A program made the translations under genes and the position numbers. From NCBI GenBank assembly GCA_016919565.1, contig JACXTO010000031.1:1-8296 (forward strand): a DNA stretch of 8,296 bases. Reading direction: 5' to 3'. This stretch comes from Methanomassiliicoccaceae archaeon (GTDB lineage: Archaea; Thermoplasmatota; Thermoplasmata; Methanomassiliicoccales; UBA472). Below are positions 1-5,654 of this stretch, one piece after another (the stretch's first letter is position 1; every line of letters begins with the position of its first letter). The notes beneath the pieces are model-generated. The model had not been told where the DNA came from and searched no databases. It saw only the letters and a program-made list of their open reading frames with translations.

Positions 1-204
1 CAGTCGGCGAATGAGCTCCTTCGCGCCCTTTCCCCGGAATATCAGGTCGCCCATGTGCGAGACGTCGAAAATGCCCGCCGCCCTGCGGACCGCCTCGTGC
101 TCCTCGATTATCGAGGTGTAGAATATCGGCATCTCCCATCCGGCGAAGGAGATGAGCTTCGCTCCGAGCTCGACATGTTCCTGATAGAGGGGCGTCCGCT
201 TCAG
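1..204 (-). CDS. gcvT: Glycine cleavage T protein (aminomethyltransferase), N-terminal part, runs off the left edge
   Basis: The 68 visible codons read as the start of GcvT. This enzyme moves the methylene group from the lipoyl-bound aminomethyl intermediate (H protein) to tetrahydrofolate or tetrahydromethanopterin and releases ammonia. Diagnostic stretches are TPLYQEHVELGAKLISFAGW, EMPIFY, EEHEAVRRAAGIFDVSHMG and the following GDLIFRGKGA, all typical of the family N-terminus. The C-terminal part lies outside the window. There is no in-frame ATG before the conserved region; the frame is closed by TAG at 244-246. The best start is CTG at 202-204, because a perfect GGAGG (213-217) lies 8 bases upstream and the product then begins MKRTPLYQEHV, the usual GcvT beginning. 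A TTG at 235-237 would add 11 residues but has no Shine-Dalgarno. The gene lies 73 bases downstream of the Orc1 gene on the same strand. Family assignment is firm; the start is inferred. Confidence 0.88.
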   Translation of the reverse strand, partial: MKRTPLYQEHVELGAKLISFAGWEMPIFYTSIIEEHEAVRRAAGIFDVSHMGDLIFRGKGAKELIRRL

Positions 205-212
205 ATTCCCAT

Positions 213-217
213 CCTCC
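213..217 (-). promoter_or_regulatory. Shine-Dalgarno deciding the gcvT start
   Basis: On the minus strand this is a perfect GGAGG, 8 bases before the CTG at 202-204. The ATG that directly follows it (overlapping bases, minus strand) is in another frame and meets TGA after three codons. The motif therefore points to CTG as initiator unless the gene is leaderless from TTG at 235-237. Confidence 0.6.
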
Positions 218-258
218 GGCTTGATAATCGAGCGCAAACTAAACTACTTTTCTGATGG

Positions 259-271
259 CGCGCTTGGCGCG
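259..271 (-). terminator. Short GC hairpin after orc1, possible weak terminator
   Basis: CGCGC and GCGCG pair perfectly around a 3-base loop, starting 7 bases after the orc1 stop codon. There is no T tract directly after it on the minus strand, only short T runs near 241-250, so termination is uncertain. The hairpin could simply separate orc1 from gcvT. Confidence 0.25.
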
Positions 272-277
272 AGCGGC

Positions 278-1453
278 TCAATGTATCGAGCTCTCCAATC
301 GTTCCCTCAGGACCTTGGCCGGGATATCGGGCAGCGAGATGTACGTCGTCCTTCCTCCTCCTTGGGAGTCGCCCACCACCTTGGTCTCGACCAGCCCCTC
401 GTTGGCGATGTCCTGGATATAGGCCCAGAACTGGGTGTGCGCCCTCGGCCGCTCCCCGAACTCCTCCGCCACGACCTTGTAGGTCTTCTCCACCTCCCCG
501 GTGGTGACGTACGCTTGGTCCCTGATCACCCTGGCGATGGAGAGCAGCACGAGCTTCCTCTGCTTGTCCAGCTCATCGATCTTCGACTCGGTGACGACCG
601 AATACGTCAGCGCCTTGGCGGCCCGGACGTGCTCGGCGCTGATCGAGGTCTGCCCCTCCTCCTCCGCCAGCATTCCCGCCTTGTCCAGCAGCTCGATGGC
701 GAAGCGCGCGTCCCCGAACTCGGAGGCGATGTCCCCGATCAGGCTGACGCTCTCCTTGCCGATGGCATTCGGGAAGAGGGCCAGTGCGGCGCGCTCGGCC
801 ACTATGTCGGCCAGTTCCTCGGCGCTGTACTTGTCGAACATGATGGCGTTGGCGCGCTTGAAGGTCGAGGACGAGGCTGGGTCCAGCATGTCCAGTACGT
901 ACTTCTGCGAGATCAGTATGAGTGAGAGCGACGCCCTGCCGCCCACCTTCTCCTCGTCGAAGCGGGAGAGGTGGTAGATGAGGTCGCCCGCGCCCTTGCG
1001 CAGCAGCACGTCCGCCTCGTCGAGGACGACAACCAAATGGACCTTGCGCTTCTCGATGTGCTTGCGCAGCGAGCGGAGCATCTCCGCCGACGAGAAGCCG
1101 CGGTCCGGGAAATGCTCGTCGAAGTGGGTGACCAGGCGGAGAAGGACGCTGCTCTCCGAATTGCGCTGGCGGCAGTTGACGATGACGAAGTCCATCGCCT
1201 TCTCTTTGGACTGCGCCTCCTGGACCAGGTCAAGGCAGAAGCGCTTGGAGGTGGCGGTCTTGCCGGTACCTACCGCCCCGATGAGGAAGGCCGATTGAGA
1301 GATGCCCTGCTCCAGAACCGGACGGAAAAGCATCCATAGCTTGGAGAACTGCGCCTCCCTGTGCACCAGCCTCTCCGGCACGTAATCGAATGAGAGCTTG
1401 GACTGGTCCTTGAAGATCTTCAACGGCCTTTCCTGGTACTTTCCCCTGCTCAC
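278..1453 (-). CDS. cdc6: Orc1/Cdc6 family replication initiator (AAA+ ATPase with winged helix)
   Basis: A 391-residue protein of the archaeal Orc1/Cdc6 family, which binds origin DNA and helps load the MCM helicase. The Walker A motif GAVGTGKT is at residues 59-66, with K65 and T66. Walker B is VVVLDEAD at 141-148, with D145 and E146. The sensor 1 region is LILISQ (178-183), where the family usually has Asn at the end; here it is Gln. The sensor 2 motif is GDAR (247-250). Residues from about 296 form the C-terminal winged-helix DNA-binding domain, including VTTGEVEKTYKVVAEEFG and a GGGRTTYISL wing. Length matches the family (about 370-420). The start is GTG at 1451-1453, with GGTGG 7 bases upstream. 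Only 13 bases separate it from the NIF3-like gene upstream, so the two are probably one transcript. The N-terminal FKDQSKLSFDYVPERLVHRE segment also fits. Whether it is the main initiator or a paralogue cannot be told here. Confidence 0.93.
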   Translation of the reverse strand: MSRGKYQERPLKIFKDQSKLSFDYVPERLVHREAQFSKLWMLFRPVLEQGISQSAFLIGAVGTGKTATSKRFCLDLVQEAQSKEKAMDFVIVNCRQRNSESSVLLRLVTHFDEHFPDRGFSSAEMLRSLRKHIEKRKVHLVVVLDEADVLLRKGAGDLIYHLSRFDEEKVGGRASLSLILISQKYVLDMLDPASSSTFKRANAIMFDKYSAEELADIVAERAALALFPNAIGKESVSLIGDIASEFGDARFAIELLDKAGMLAEEEGQTSISAEHVRAAKALTYSVVTESKIDELDKQRKLVLLSIARVIRDQAYVTTGEVEKTYKVVAEEFGERPRAHTQFWAYIQDIANEGLVETKVVGDSQGGGRTTYISLPDIPAKVLRERLESSIH

Positions 1454-1466
1454 TTCCCGTCCACCT

Positions 1467-2423
1467 TCATTTCCTCTTCACCCGGATGAAACCGGAGAAG
1501 GGATGCACCACGATCCCCTTCTTCTCCAGCCGGTCCATCATAAGATTCAGTCCGAGAGAGTCCGAGGCTACGTGTCCCGAGACCACTATGTTGATGTGCG
1601 CCTTTCTAGCTTCCTCAATGTGGCTCTCGGGCAGATGCATGCAGACCACCGTTCCGACGCCTGCCTTTGAGAGCCCATCGTAGGCTTCCTTGGGCAAAGC
1701 CACCCCGCCCGCCATCTTGACCATGATCTTCCCCGCCCGCCGGCCTCTCTCCCCTACGTACACCTCGGGGTTGCTGTTGTCCCGCATGGCCATGTCGAAC
1801 TCTGGTATCTCTGATAAAAGGGTTAGGACGTCCGATATGCGTTCCGGCCCCTTCTTGTCGATCCGGCCCTGAACGAATCGCTGGGCGAGATTGTCGCAGG
1901 GGCAATGGAGGCACATCAAGGGGATGTCCAGCAGCCGGGCAGCGTCCACTGCCTGATTGAAGTTCACTGCGTGGAAGCTCCGGAAGACCTCCCTGACCCT
2001 CGGCGCCAGTATGTCCTCGGCCACGTTGATCGGCACCCCGAATTCCTCCAAGAGGCCTTCCTGCACATGCACGACCTCGGAGAACATCGCCCTCGCCTTG
2101 CCGAGGGGGTGATGGCCTATGACCGCATCGACCGGCTGCCCTCTCTCCCTCAAGCGGTCGACAAGCAACAGCTCGGCCGATGACACATCGATGCCGCAGA
2201 AGAGCTCCTTCACCTCTCTTTCCGGTTCTCCATAGAGCAACCTGGAGTCGGAATAAGGGTTCCAGAGGAGATCGGGATCGAAGCGCTCTCTCTCCTTCTG
2301 GCCAAGCTCTTCGTAACGAGCGCGATGGCGTCTCAGTTCCGCCTCTATCCTCTCTGCCTTCCTTGGATCGGCCTTGCGCCCTTGCTCGATGGCGAACCTG
2401 AAGACGTCGATGAGCCTCATCAT
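1467..2423 (-). CDS. NIF3/DUF34-like protein (NGG1p-interacting factor 3 family)
   Basis: A 318-residue protein resembling the archaeal branch of the NIF3/DUF34 family. These are widespread, usually dimetal-binding proteins whose biochemical role is not settled. Signs are VIGHHPLG (101-108, His104/His105, the family's paired-His motif), CLHCPCDN (171-178) as candidate second ligand region, and CMHLPESHIEEARKAHINIV followed by SGHVASDSLGLN near the C-terminus, where the family has its closing His and acidic ligand. The first 55 residues are charged and helical and precede the core. Two adjacent ATG codons (2423 and 2420) are possible; a GAGG at 2426-2429 lies 2 bases from the first and 5 from the second, so the second is slightly better. 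A TATA-like element lies just upstream. The gene leads a probable two-gene transcript with orc1. A functional link to replication is not shown by the sequence. Confidence 0.82.
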   Translation of the reverse strand: MMRLIDVFRFAIEQGRKADPRKAERIEAELRRHRARYEELGQKERERFDPDLLWNPYSDSRLLYGEPEREVKELFCGIDVSSAELLLVDRLRERGQPVDAVIGHHPLGKARAMFSEVVHVQEGLLEEFGVPINVAEDILAPRVREVFRSFHAVNFNQAVDAARLLDIPLMCLHCPCDNLAQRFVQGRIDKKGPERISDVLTLLSEIPEFDMAMRDNSNPEVYVGERGRRAGKIMVKMAGGVALPKEAYDGLSKAGVGTVVCMHLPESHIEEARKAHINIVVSGHVASDSLGLNLMMDRLEKKGIVVHPFSGFIRVKRK

Positions 2424-2446
2424 TTCCTCGCAAAGAGCGAGATGGG

Positions 2447-2454
2447 ATTATTTA
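2447..2454 (-). promoter_or_regulatory. Candidate TATA box for the NIF3-orc1 transcript
   Basis: The minus strand reads CTAAATAATCC, with TAAATAAT as the TATA core. Archaeal transcription starts about 25 bases downstream of the TATA centre, which would put the start near 2425, almost on the ATG at 2423/2420. The mRNA may be leaderless or nearly so. Inferred from sequence and spacing only. Confidence 0.45.
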
Positions 2455-2524
2455 GTGCTTGCCTTCGCTCTCTGTGCCAGCATTTGTCCGGGGATCGTGG
2501 AATGGTCATTGGTCACGCTCCCCA

Positions 2525-2557
2525 GTCCGGTGCGCAAGAGATTGCACCATGCCGGAC
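2525..2557. repeat. Interrupted inverted repeat in the divergent intergenic region
   Basis: GTCCGG at 2525-2530 and CCGGAC at 2552-2557 are perfect inverted copies. Inside them TGC (2531-2533) pairs with GCA (2544-2546), leaving a one-sided bulge. The element lies between the divergent NIF3-like gene and the 110-residue gene, about 10 bases before the plus-strand TATA candidate. It could be a regulator site; no known motif is recognised. Confidence 0.35.
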
Positions 2558-2566
2558 GTGAAGTTG

Positions 2567-2572
2567 TTATAT
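2567..2572 (+). promoter_or_regulatory. Candidate TATA box for the 110-residue gene
   Basis: TTATAT sits about 40 bases before the ATG at 2608. A start of transcription about 25 bases downstream would fall near 2595, leaving a very short leader that begins at or within the Shine-Dalgarno-like GGGGAG at 2593-2598. The upstream BRE is not convincing. Confidence 0.4.
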
Positions 2573-2607
2573 CGGCGGGTGCATCCTTGTCAGGGGAGTG
2601 CGAGCAA

Positions 2608-2940
2608 ATGGTAATGGACCAGATGTTGAAGAGCACCATCGGGGTTACGAACACCGAGGACCTCATCATCGAGGCCTTGAAGGATTTGGTCAAGGACGAG
2701 ATCAAGAACTACGTACGCCAGAAGATCAACGAGAGTCCTGAGATCAAGAAGGAATTGAAGGAAGCGGTCGCTGAGTTCGTCGATGCCAAGATGAGGGAGA
2801 CCTACGCGGTGATAAAGATGGGCAAGTGCGTGGCCGAATTAGGGATCCAGATCGTCCCGGCCGATATGAAGGAGAAGCTGGGGAAGGACGTGGCCTCGCT
2901 CATTGAAAAGGAGATGTCTGGCGTTCTCGATAAGATCTGA
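2608..2940 (+). CDS. Small helical, highly charged protein of unknown function
   Basis: A 110-residue protein that I do not recognise. The start is ATG at 2608, 9 bases after GGGGAG (2593-2598); a longer open frame reaching back to 2374 would run into the NIF3-like gene and its promoter and is unlikely. The sequence is almost entirely predicted helix with dense Lys/Glu/Asp. It begins MVMDQMLKSTIGVTNTEDLI, then has a helical stretch rich in charged residues (about 20-70, for example KKELKEAVAEFVDAKMRE), a more hydrophobic middle (VAELGIQIVPADM, 75-87) and a final helix to DKI. There is no signal peptide, membrane segment, zinc motif or nucleotide-binding motif. One Cys only (residue 74). Codon choice and length of the frame support a real gene. 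It is the only plus-strand gene, divergent from the NIF3-orc1 pair and convergent with the rpl operon. A soluble helical-bundle or coiled-coil partner protein is a guess from composition. Confidence 0.8.
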   Translation: MVMDQMLKSTIGVTNTEDLIIEALKDLVKDEIKNYVRQKINESPEIKKELKEAVAEFVDAKMRETYAVIKMGKCVAELGIQIVPADMKEKLGKDVASLIEKEMSGVLDKI

Positions 2941-2984
2941 GTGATGATATTACAATTCAAACGGCTCGAGAAAAGTTGATGCTC

Positions 2985-3009
2985 GGGGCGAGGCCCCAAA
3001 GGGTTTGGG
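2985..3009. repeat. Two overlapping, mutually exclusive small hairpins
   Basis: GGGGC (2985-2989) pairs with GCCCC (2993-2997) around GAG. CCCAAA (2995-3000) pairs with TTTGGG (3004-3009) around GGG. They share bases 2995-2997, so an RNA could form only one at a time. They lie between the convergent 110-residue gene and rpl12. On the minus strand a T run (TTTT, 2971-2974) follows after about ten bases, compatible with the end of the rpl12 transcript. Confidence 0.35.
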
Positions 3010-3011
3010 AC

Positions 3012-3056
3012 GGTCCGCATCCTCGGTCGATCGAACTCCGACCGAGCTGGTGGACC
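3012..3056. repeat. Long bulged hairpin between convergent genes, possible transcript end or small RNA
   Basis: CTCGGTCG (3022-3029) and CGACCGAG (3039-3046) form a perfect 8-bp stem with a 9-base loop. Outside it GGTCC (3012-3016) pairs with GGACC (3052-3056), with one possible G-U pair inside, separated from the inner stem by a small internal loop. Being symmetric, it could act on transcripts from either side. No T tract follows directly, so classical termination is uncertain. It is not a tRNA: no acceptor, D or anticodon arms were found around it. Confidence 0.35.
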
Positions 3057-3088
3057 AGGCTTCGGAAAGGGCGAGATGCCTAATTCGG

Positions 3089-3159
3089 TTACCCGAACAG
3101 AGCACCAAGGCCAGCAGCGGCGTCTTCCTCGCTGACCTTCTCCTCTTTCTTTTCCTCTT
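3089..3159 (-). repeat. Direct repeat copy A: DNA for the acidic tail and factor-binding tip of L12
   Basis: These 71 bases match 3420-3490 at 67 positions when read by eye. The four differences are all synonymous third-position changes (GGG/GGA, GCT/GCA, GAC/GAT, GAA/GAG). The two copies start exactly at the two stop codons and lie 331 bases apart. Confidence 0.8.
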
Positions 3160-3394
3160 CCTTCTTCGCTTCCTTCTTCTCGGCGGCTGGGGCAGCGGCG
3201 GCAGCAGGAGCGGCGGCTACGACCGCGCTCTTGATGGCCTCGTCGATGTTGACGCCCTCGAGGGAAGCGGTCAAGGCCTTTATCCTGGCTGCATCGGGCG
3301 AGATGCCCGCGCTCTGCAGGACGGCGGCGACCGAGTCCTCGTTGATCTGCTTGCCAGCGGCGTGAAGAACCAAGGCGCTGTATACGTATTCCAT
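3089..3394 (-). CDS. rpl12: Ribosomal protein L12 (archaeal P1 type)
   Basis: The 101-residue acidic stalk protein that binds as dimers to L10 (P0) on the large subunit and recruits translation factor GTPases. It starts [20 protein letters not shown], the typical archaeal P1 N-terminal helical dimerisation domain (about 1-57). An Ala/Pro hinge (about 58-72, [12 protein letters not shown]), a Lys/Glu-rich linker (73-88) and the conserved factor-binding tip [14 protein letters not shown] follow. The start at 3392-3394 is chosen because a perfect GGAGGT (3402-3407) lies 7 bases upstream and the product matches the family; a longer in-frame ATG at 3454 lies inside rpl10 and is ignored. It follows rpl10 by 25 bases and is the last gene of the L1-L10-L12 transcript. 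The C-terminal coding DNA is nearly identical to that of rpl10. Confidence 0.97.
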   Translation of the reverse strand: MEYVYSALVLHAAGKQINEDSVAAVLQSAGISPDAARIKALTASLEGVNIDEAIKSAVVAAAPAAAAAPAAEKKEAKKEEEKKEEKVSEEDAAAGLGALFG

Positions 3395-3401
3395 TTCTTT
3401 T

Positions 3402-3407
3402 ACCTCC
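3402..3407 (-). promoter_or_regulatory. Strong Shine-Dalgarno of rpl12
   Basis: GGAGGT lies in an A-rich spacer (AAAAAAAGGAGGTAAAAG on the minus strand), 7 bases before the ATG. The match and A-rich surroundings suit the multi-copy synthesis L12 needs relative to L10. Confidence 0.75.
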
Positions 3408-3419
3408 TTTTTTTCCAGA

Positions 3420-3490
3420 TTATCCGAACAGTGCACCAAGGCCAGCAGCGGCATCCTCCTCGCTGACCTTCTCCTCTTTCTTTTCCTCTT
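3420..3490 (-). repeat. Direct repeat copy B: DNA for the tail of L10
   Basis: Partner of 3089-3159. It encodes [26 protein letters not shown] residues at the L10 C-terminus and the stop codon. Identity falls sharply upstream of 3490, where the L10 linker diverges (KPTEV region). Confidence 0.8.
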
Positions 3491-4421
3491 TGACCTCTGT
3501 GGGCTTCGACGCCTCAGCAGGCTTGGAAGGGGCAGGCGTCGATAACATTCTCTGCTTCACGCGCTCGTCGTCCTTCTCTGACGAACGATTCGCGATGGCG
3601 AGCATGTTCGCCTCCGCCTTAGCCAAGAGGATATTGATGTTGCCTTTCGTCGGGAAGGCCGCTGTCACGCTCAACCCTAGGGCCTCGCGCTGCGCCTTCG
3701 CGAACAACGGACCGATGGTCTCCGGCGTCGGGTACGCGGTCGTGACCGCCAGTGCCATGGCCTGGTTCGACGCCAGGGCCATCATGCCCGTGTAGTAGTC
3801 CGCCGGGATGTCCAGGACCTCTTTCTTGTAGATGAGGCCTTCCTCGAACACCGCCCGCAGGTCCATTCCCACGGTCATGGGCAGGATCTCCAGCTTCGGC
3901 AGCACTGCCGCCAGCTCCGCGGAGATGACCTCCCCCTTCTTCACCAGGACCTTGTCCTTCTTGATGACTATCTTGCCGCCCTCGATACCGGCGGGGATGC
4001 CGACCTTCTGAAGCTCGCCCACGATCGGACCGGGCTTGAACGGGGTGTCCCCCGCCTTCACCTCGATGTCCTCGGGTGCGATGTCCCCGGCCCTTGCCGG
4101 GGCCTTGCCCTTGGTGGCCTCCATCTCTCTGAACAATTTGAACGGGTTGGCGTCCGTGGCCACGATGGCGCACTGACCGCCCATGAACTCCTTTATCTTG
4201 TCGAGCCCCGGCCTATCCTTGGCCGCGTCGTCGATCGCCAGGTCCATGAGCGTATTGCGAGACATGATGATCTTGGCCTTGGGGCGCATGCCCTGGCGCA
4301 TCATCTGGAGCTGTGCCGACGGAATGCCGTGCAGGTCCACCACGGCGATGGCCGCGTGGTCCTTCATGGCGCTCGATAGCTCGCTCACCACTTGTTTCTT
4401 CCAAGCTGCGACATGTGCCAT
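3420..4421 (-). CDS. rpl10: Ribosomal protein L10 (archaeal P0 type)
   Basis: The 333-residue base of the ribosomal stalk: it binds 23S rRNA in the GTPase-associated centre beside L11 and carries several L12 dimers. The N-terminal rRNA-binding domain (about 1-107) includes [19 protein letters not shown] and [16 protein letters not shown]. An archaeal/eukaryotic-type insertion domain lies at about 108-183 ([19 protein letters not shown]). The helical spine that binds L12 dimers is at about 215-290 (from [13 protein letters not shown] to [13 protein letters not shown]), and the acidic linker plus tip GLGALFG at 310-333. Start choice: a longer in-frame GTG at 4430 lies inside the Shine-Dalgarno GAGGTG (4428-4433), so the ATG at 4419-4421, 6 bases downstream, is preferred. 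It lies 10 bases after the rpl1 stop. Confidence 0.97.
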   Translation of the reverse strand: MAHVAAWKKQVVSELSSAMKDHAAIAVVDLHGIPSAQLQMMRQGMRPKAKIIMSRNTLMDLAIDDAAKDRPGLDKIKEFMGGQCAIVATDANPFKLFREMEATKGKAPARAGDIAPEDIEVKAGDTPFKPGPIVGELQKVGIPAGIEGGKIVIKKDKVLVKKGEVISAELAAVLPKLEILPMTVGMDLRAVFEEGLIYKKEVLDIPADYYTGMMALASNQAMALAVTTAYPTPETIGPLFAKAQREALGLSVTAAFPTKGNINILLAKAEANMLAIANRSSEKDDERVKQRMLSTPAPSKPAEASKPTEVKEEKKEEKVSEEDAAAGLGALFG

Positions 4422-4431
4422 TTCTGCCACC

Positions 4432-5070
4432 TCACATTATCCTCTCAGCTGGGCCCATGGTGGTCTTCACGAACACCGATCCGATGTTCATGGTGCCCCT
4501 TTCCAGCTTGGTCGTGAGCCGCTTAATAATCATATCGATGTTCTCCGCGATCTGCTCCGGGGTCATGGCGGCCGTGCCAACGGGCGCATGGAATGTCTTG
4601 TGGTCCTTGGAGCGGACCGTGACGGTCTTGCGAAGGTTCTCGATGACCGGCCTCGGGTCTGCGCCTGGCTGGATGGGCCTCGGCATCTTGCCGCGAGGCG
4701 CTAGGACGATACCCAAGCGCTTACCGACCACGGGCATCAAGGAAGCTTCGGCGATGAAGAAGTCGAACTCCGCCGCCATCTTCTTCGCTACCTTCTTGTC
4801 GTCCGCGATCTTGCCAAGCTCATCAGCGGTCAGGACCCGATCGGCAGTGGCCTTGGCCTTCTGGACAAGTTCGCTGCCACCGATGACGCAGACCTTGATC
4901 GCTCTGCCCCTTCCGTTAGGCAGGATGACGTCATCCACTATCCTGTTCTTTGGTATGGAAAGGTCGATGTCCTTCAAGTTGATAGAAATGTCAACCGCCT
5001 CAACGAAATTGCGCTTCTTAGATTTCTCTAGCGCTTTCTTGACGGCTTGTAGTGTTGCTTTGTCTGCCAA
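4432..5070 (-). CDS. rpl1: Ribosomal protein L1 (L1 stalk; probable autoregulator)
   Basis: A 212-residue L1 protein, which binds 23S rRNA helices 76-78 and moves with the E-site tRNA. The family signature VVGKRLGIVLAPRGKMPRP is at about 114-131. The N-terminal half of domain I (NFVEAVDISINLKDIDL) and closing strand (GSVFVKTTMGP) pair in the usual split fold. The start is TTG at 5068-5070: GGAGG at 5079-5083 lies 8 bases upstream, and the product MADKATLQAVKKALEKSKKR has the standard archaeal beginning. A second in-frame TTG two codons earlier lies only 2 bases from GGAGG and is rejected. L1 is known to repress its own mRNA in Methanococcus and in E. coli; the leader hairpin just upstream makes that plausible here. 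First gene of L1-L10-L12. Confidence 0.96.
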   Translation of the reverse strand: MADKATLQAVKKALEKSKKRNFVEAVDISINLKDIDLSIPKNRIVDDVILPNGRGRAIKVCVIGGSELVQKAKATADRVLTADELGKIADDKKVAKKMAAEFDFFIAEASLMPVVGKRLGIVLAPRGKMPRPIQPGADPRPVIENLRKTVTVRSKDHKTFHAPVGTAAMTPEQIAENIDMIIKRLTTKLERGTMNIGSVFVKTTMGPAERIM

Positions 5071-5082
5071 TTGCAATCCCTC

Positions 5083-5114
5083 CTGTAGTGCCAGCGAGAT
5101 GTTCTCTCCTACAG
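5083..5114 (-). promoter_or_regulatory. Bulged leader hairpin before rpl1, candidate L1 feedback site
   Basis: On the minus strand CTGTAG (5114-5109) pairs with CTACAG (5088-5083). Directly inside, GAGA (5108-5105) pairs with TCTC (5099-5096) around GAACA. On the 3' side a 7-base bulge, GCTGGCA, separates the two helices, while the 5' side is continuous. The last AG of the outer stem is part of the AGGAGG Shine-Dalgarno. Two short helices with an asymmetric internal loop is the general architecture of known L1 sites. Pairing is seen; the role is inference. Confidence 0.5.
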
Positions 5115-5140
5115 TGGTGGAATCCCTCTATGCACATGTT

Positions 5141-5156
5141 GTTATTAAGGTTTACT
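5141..5156 (-). promoter_or_regulatory. Candidate BRE/TATA promoter for rpl1-rpl10-rpl12
   Basis: The minus strand reads AGTAAACCTTAATAAC, with TTAATAAC (5141-5148) as TATA core and the preceding purine-rich bases as possible BRE. A start about 25 bases downstream falls near 5119, just before the leader hairpin. The 97 bases between rpl11 and rpl1 are therefore mostly promoter and leader. Read-through from rpl11 cannot be excluded. Confidence 0.5.
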
Positions 5157-5170
5157 GCGGGGAAGGGGTT

Positions 5171-5650
5171 TTAGGAAGCGAACTTCGCGTCCCATTTGCC
5201 TTCCTTTATCTCCTTCTGGATGGCCTTGGGCTCCTTGCCTTCGACCGTAATCCCGGAGGAGACGCAAACGCCGATGACCTCGAGCACTCGCATCTTCAGG
5301 TCCTTTCCCATTAGCGAGTCCTGCTTCATGTTGGCGACCTTGATCGCCTGCTCGATGGTGATGTTGCCGACCTTCTGCGTGTTCGGCGCGCCAGATCCCT
5401 TCTCCGCCTTGATCTCCTTGACCAGTAGCGCTGACGTCGGGGGCGTGCCTACCTTGATCTCGAAGGTCTTGGTCTTTGGATCGATTAGCACCTTGACCGG
5501 GACCTTCATGCCCTCGTAGGCCTTGGTCTTCTCGTTGATCTTGGCCACTACCTGGACCACGTTCACGCCCATCGGGCCGAGCGCGGGACCAAGGGGTGGG
5601 CCGGGCGAGGCTCGCCCTCCTTCAACCAATACTTCAATCGTATCTACCAT
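5171..5650 (-). CDS. rpl11: Ribosomal protein L11
   Basis: A 159-residue L11, which binds the 1070 region of 23S rRNA and with L10/L12 forms the GTPase-associated centre. The N-terminal domain begins VDTIEVLVEGGRASPGPPLG followed by PALGPMGVNVVQVVAKIN, the family hallmark; the C-terminal rRNA-binding domain includes GVCVSSGITVEGKEPKAIQ. Length fits archaeal L11 (about 155-165). The ATG at 5648-5650 is preceded by GTGAT three bases upstream; this is the inner part of the extended archaeal Shine-Dalgarno and overlaps the spt5 stop codon. Only 4 bases separate spt5 and rpl11, so they are translationally adjacent. Confidence 0.97.
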   Translation of the reverse strand: MVDTIEVLVEGGRASPGPPLGPALGPMGVNVVQVVAKINEKTKAYEGMKVPVKVLIDPKTKTFEIKVGTPPTSALLVKEIKAEKGSGAPNTQKVGNITIEQAIKVANMKQDSLMGKDLKMRVLEVIGVCVSSGITVEGKEPKAIQKEIKEGKWDAKFAS

Positions 5651-5654
5651 AGTA

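Noticed and set aside
221..925. Long open frame on the plus strand opposite orc1
   Set aside because: It overlaps the well-supported Orc1/Cdc6 gene and its product is low-complexity with no recognisable family; an antisense shadow of GC-rich codons.
2424..2607. Possible replication origin beside the orc1 operon
   Set aside because: No origin recognition box repeats or long AT-rich unwinding stretch were recognised; the region is short and explained by two divergent promoters.
2938..2985. GTGATGA just after the 110-residue gene resembles box C of a C/D guide RNA
   Set aside because: No CUGA box D or D' follows at the right spacing, and the C' candidate (TTGATG) is imperfect.
3012..3056. tRNA-like T arm (GGTCGATCGAACTCC)
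   Set aside because: No acceptor, D or anticodon stem could be built around it.
3395..3454. N-terminal extension of L12 from an upstream in-frame ATG
   Set aside because: It would overlap rpl10 and read through the strong GGAGGT; the family starts at MEYVY.
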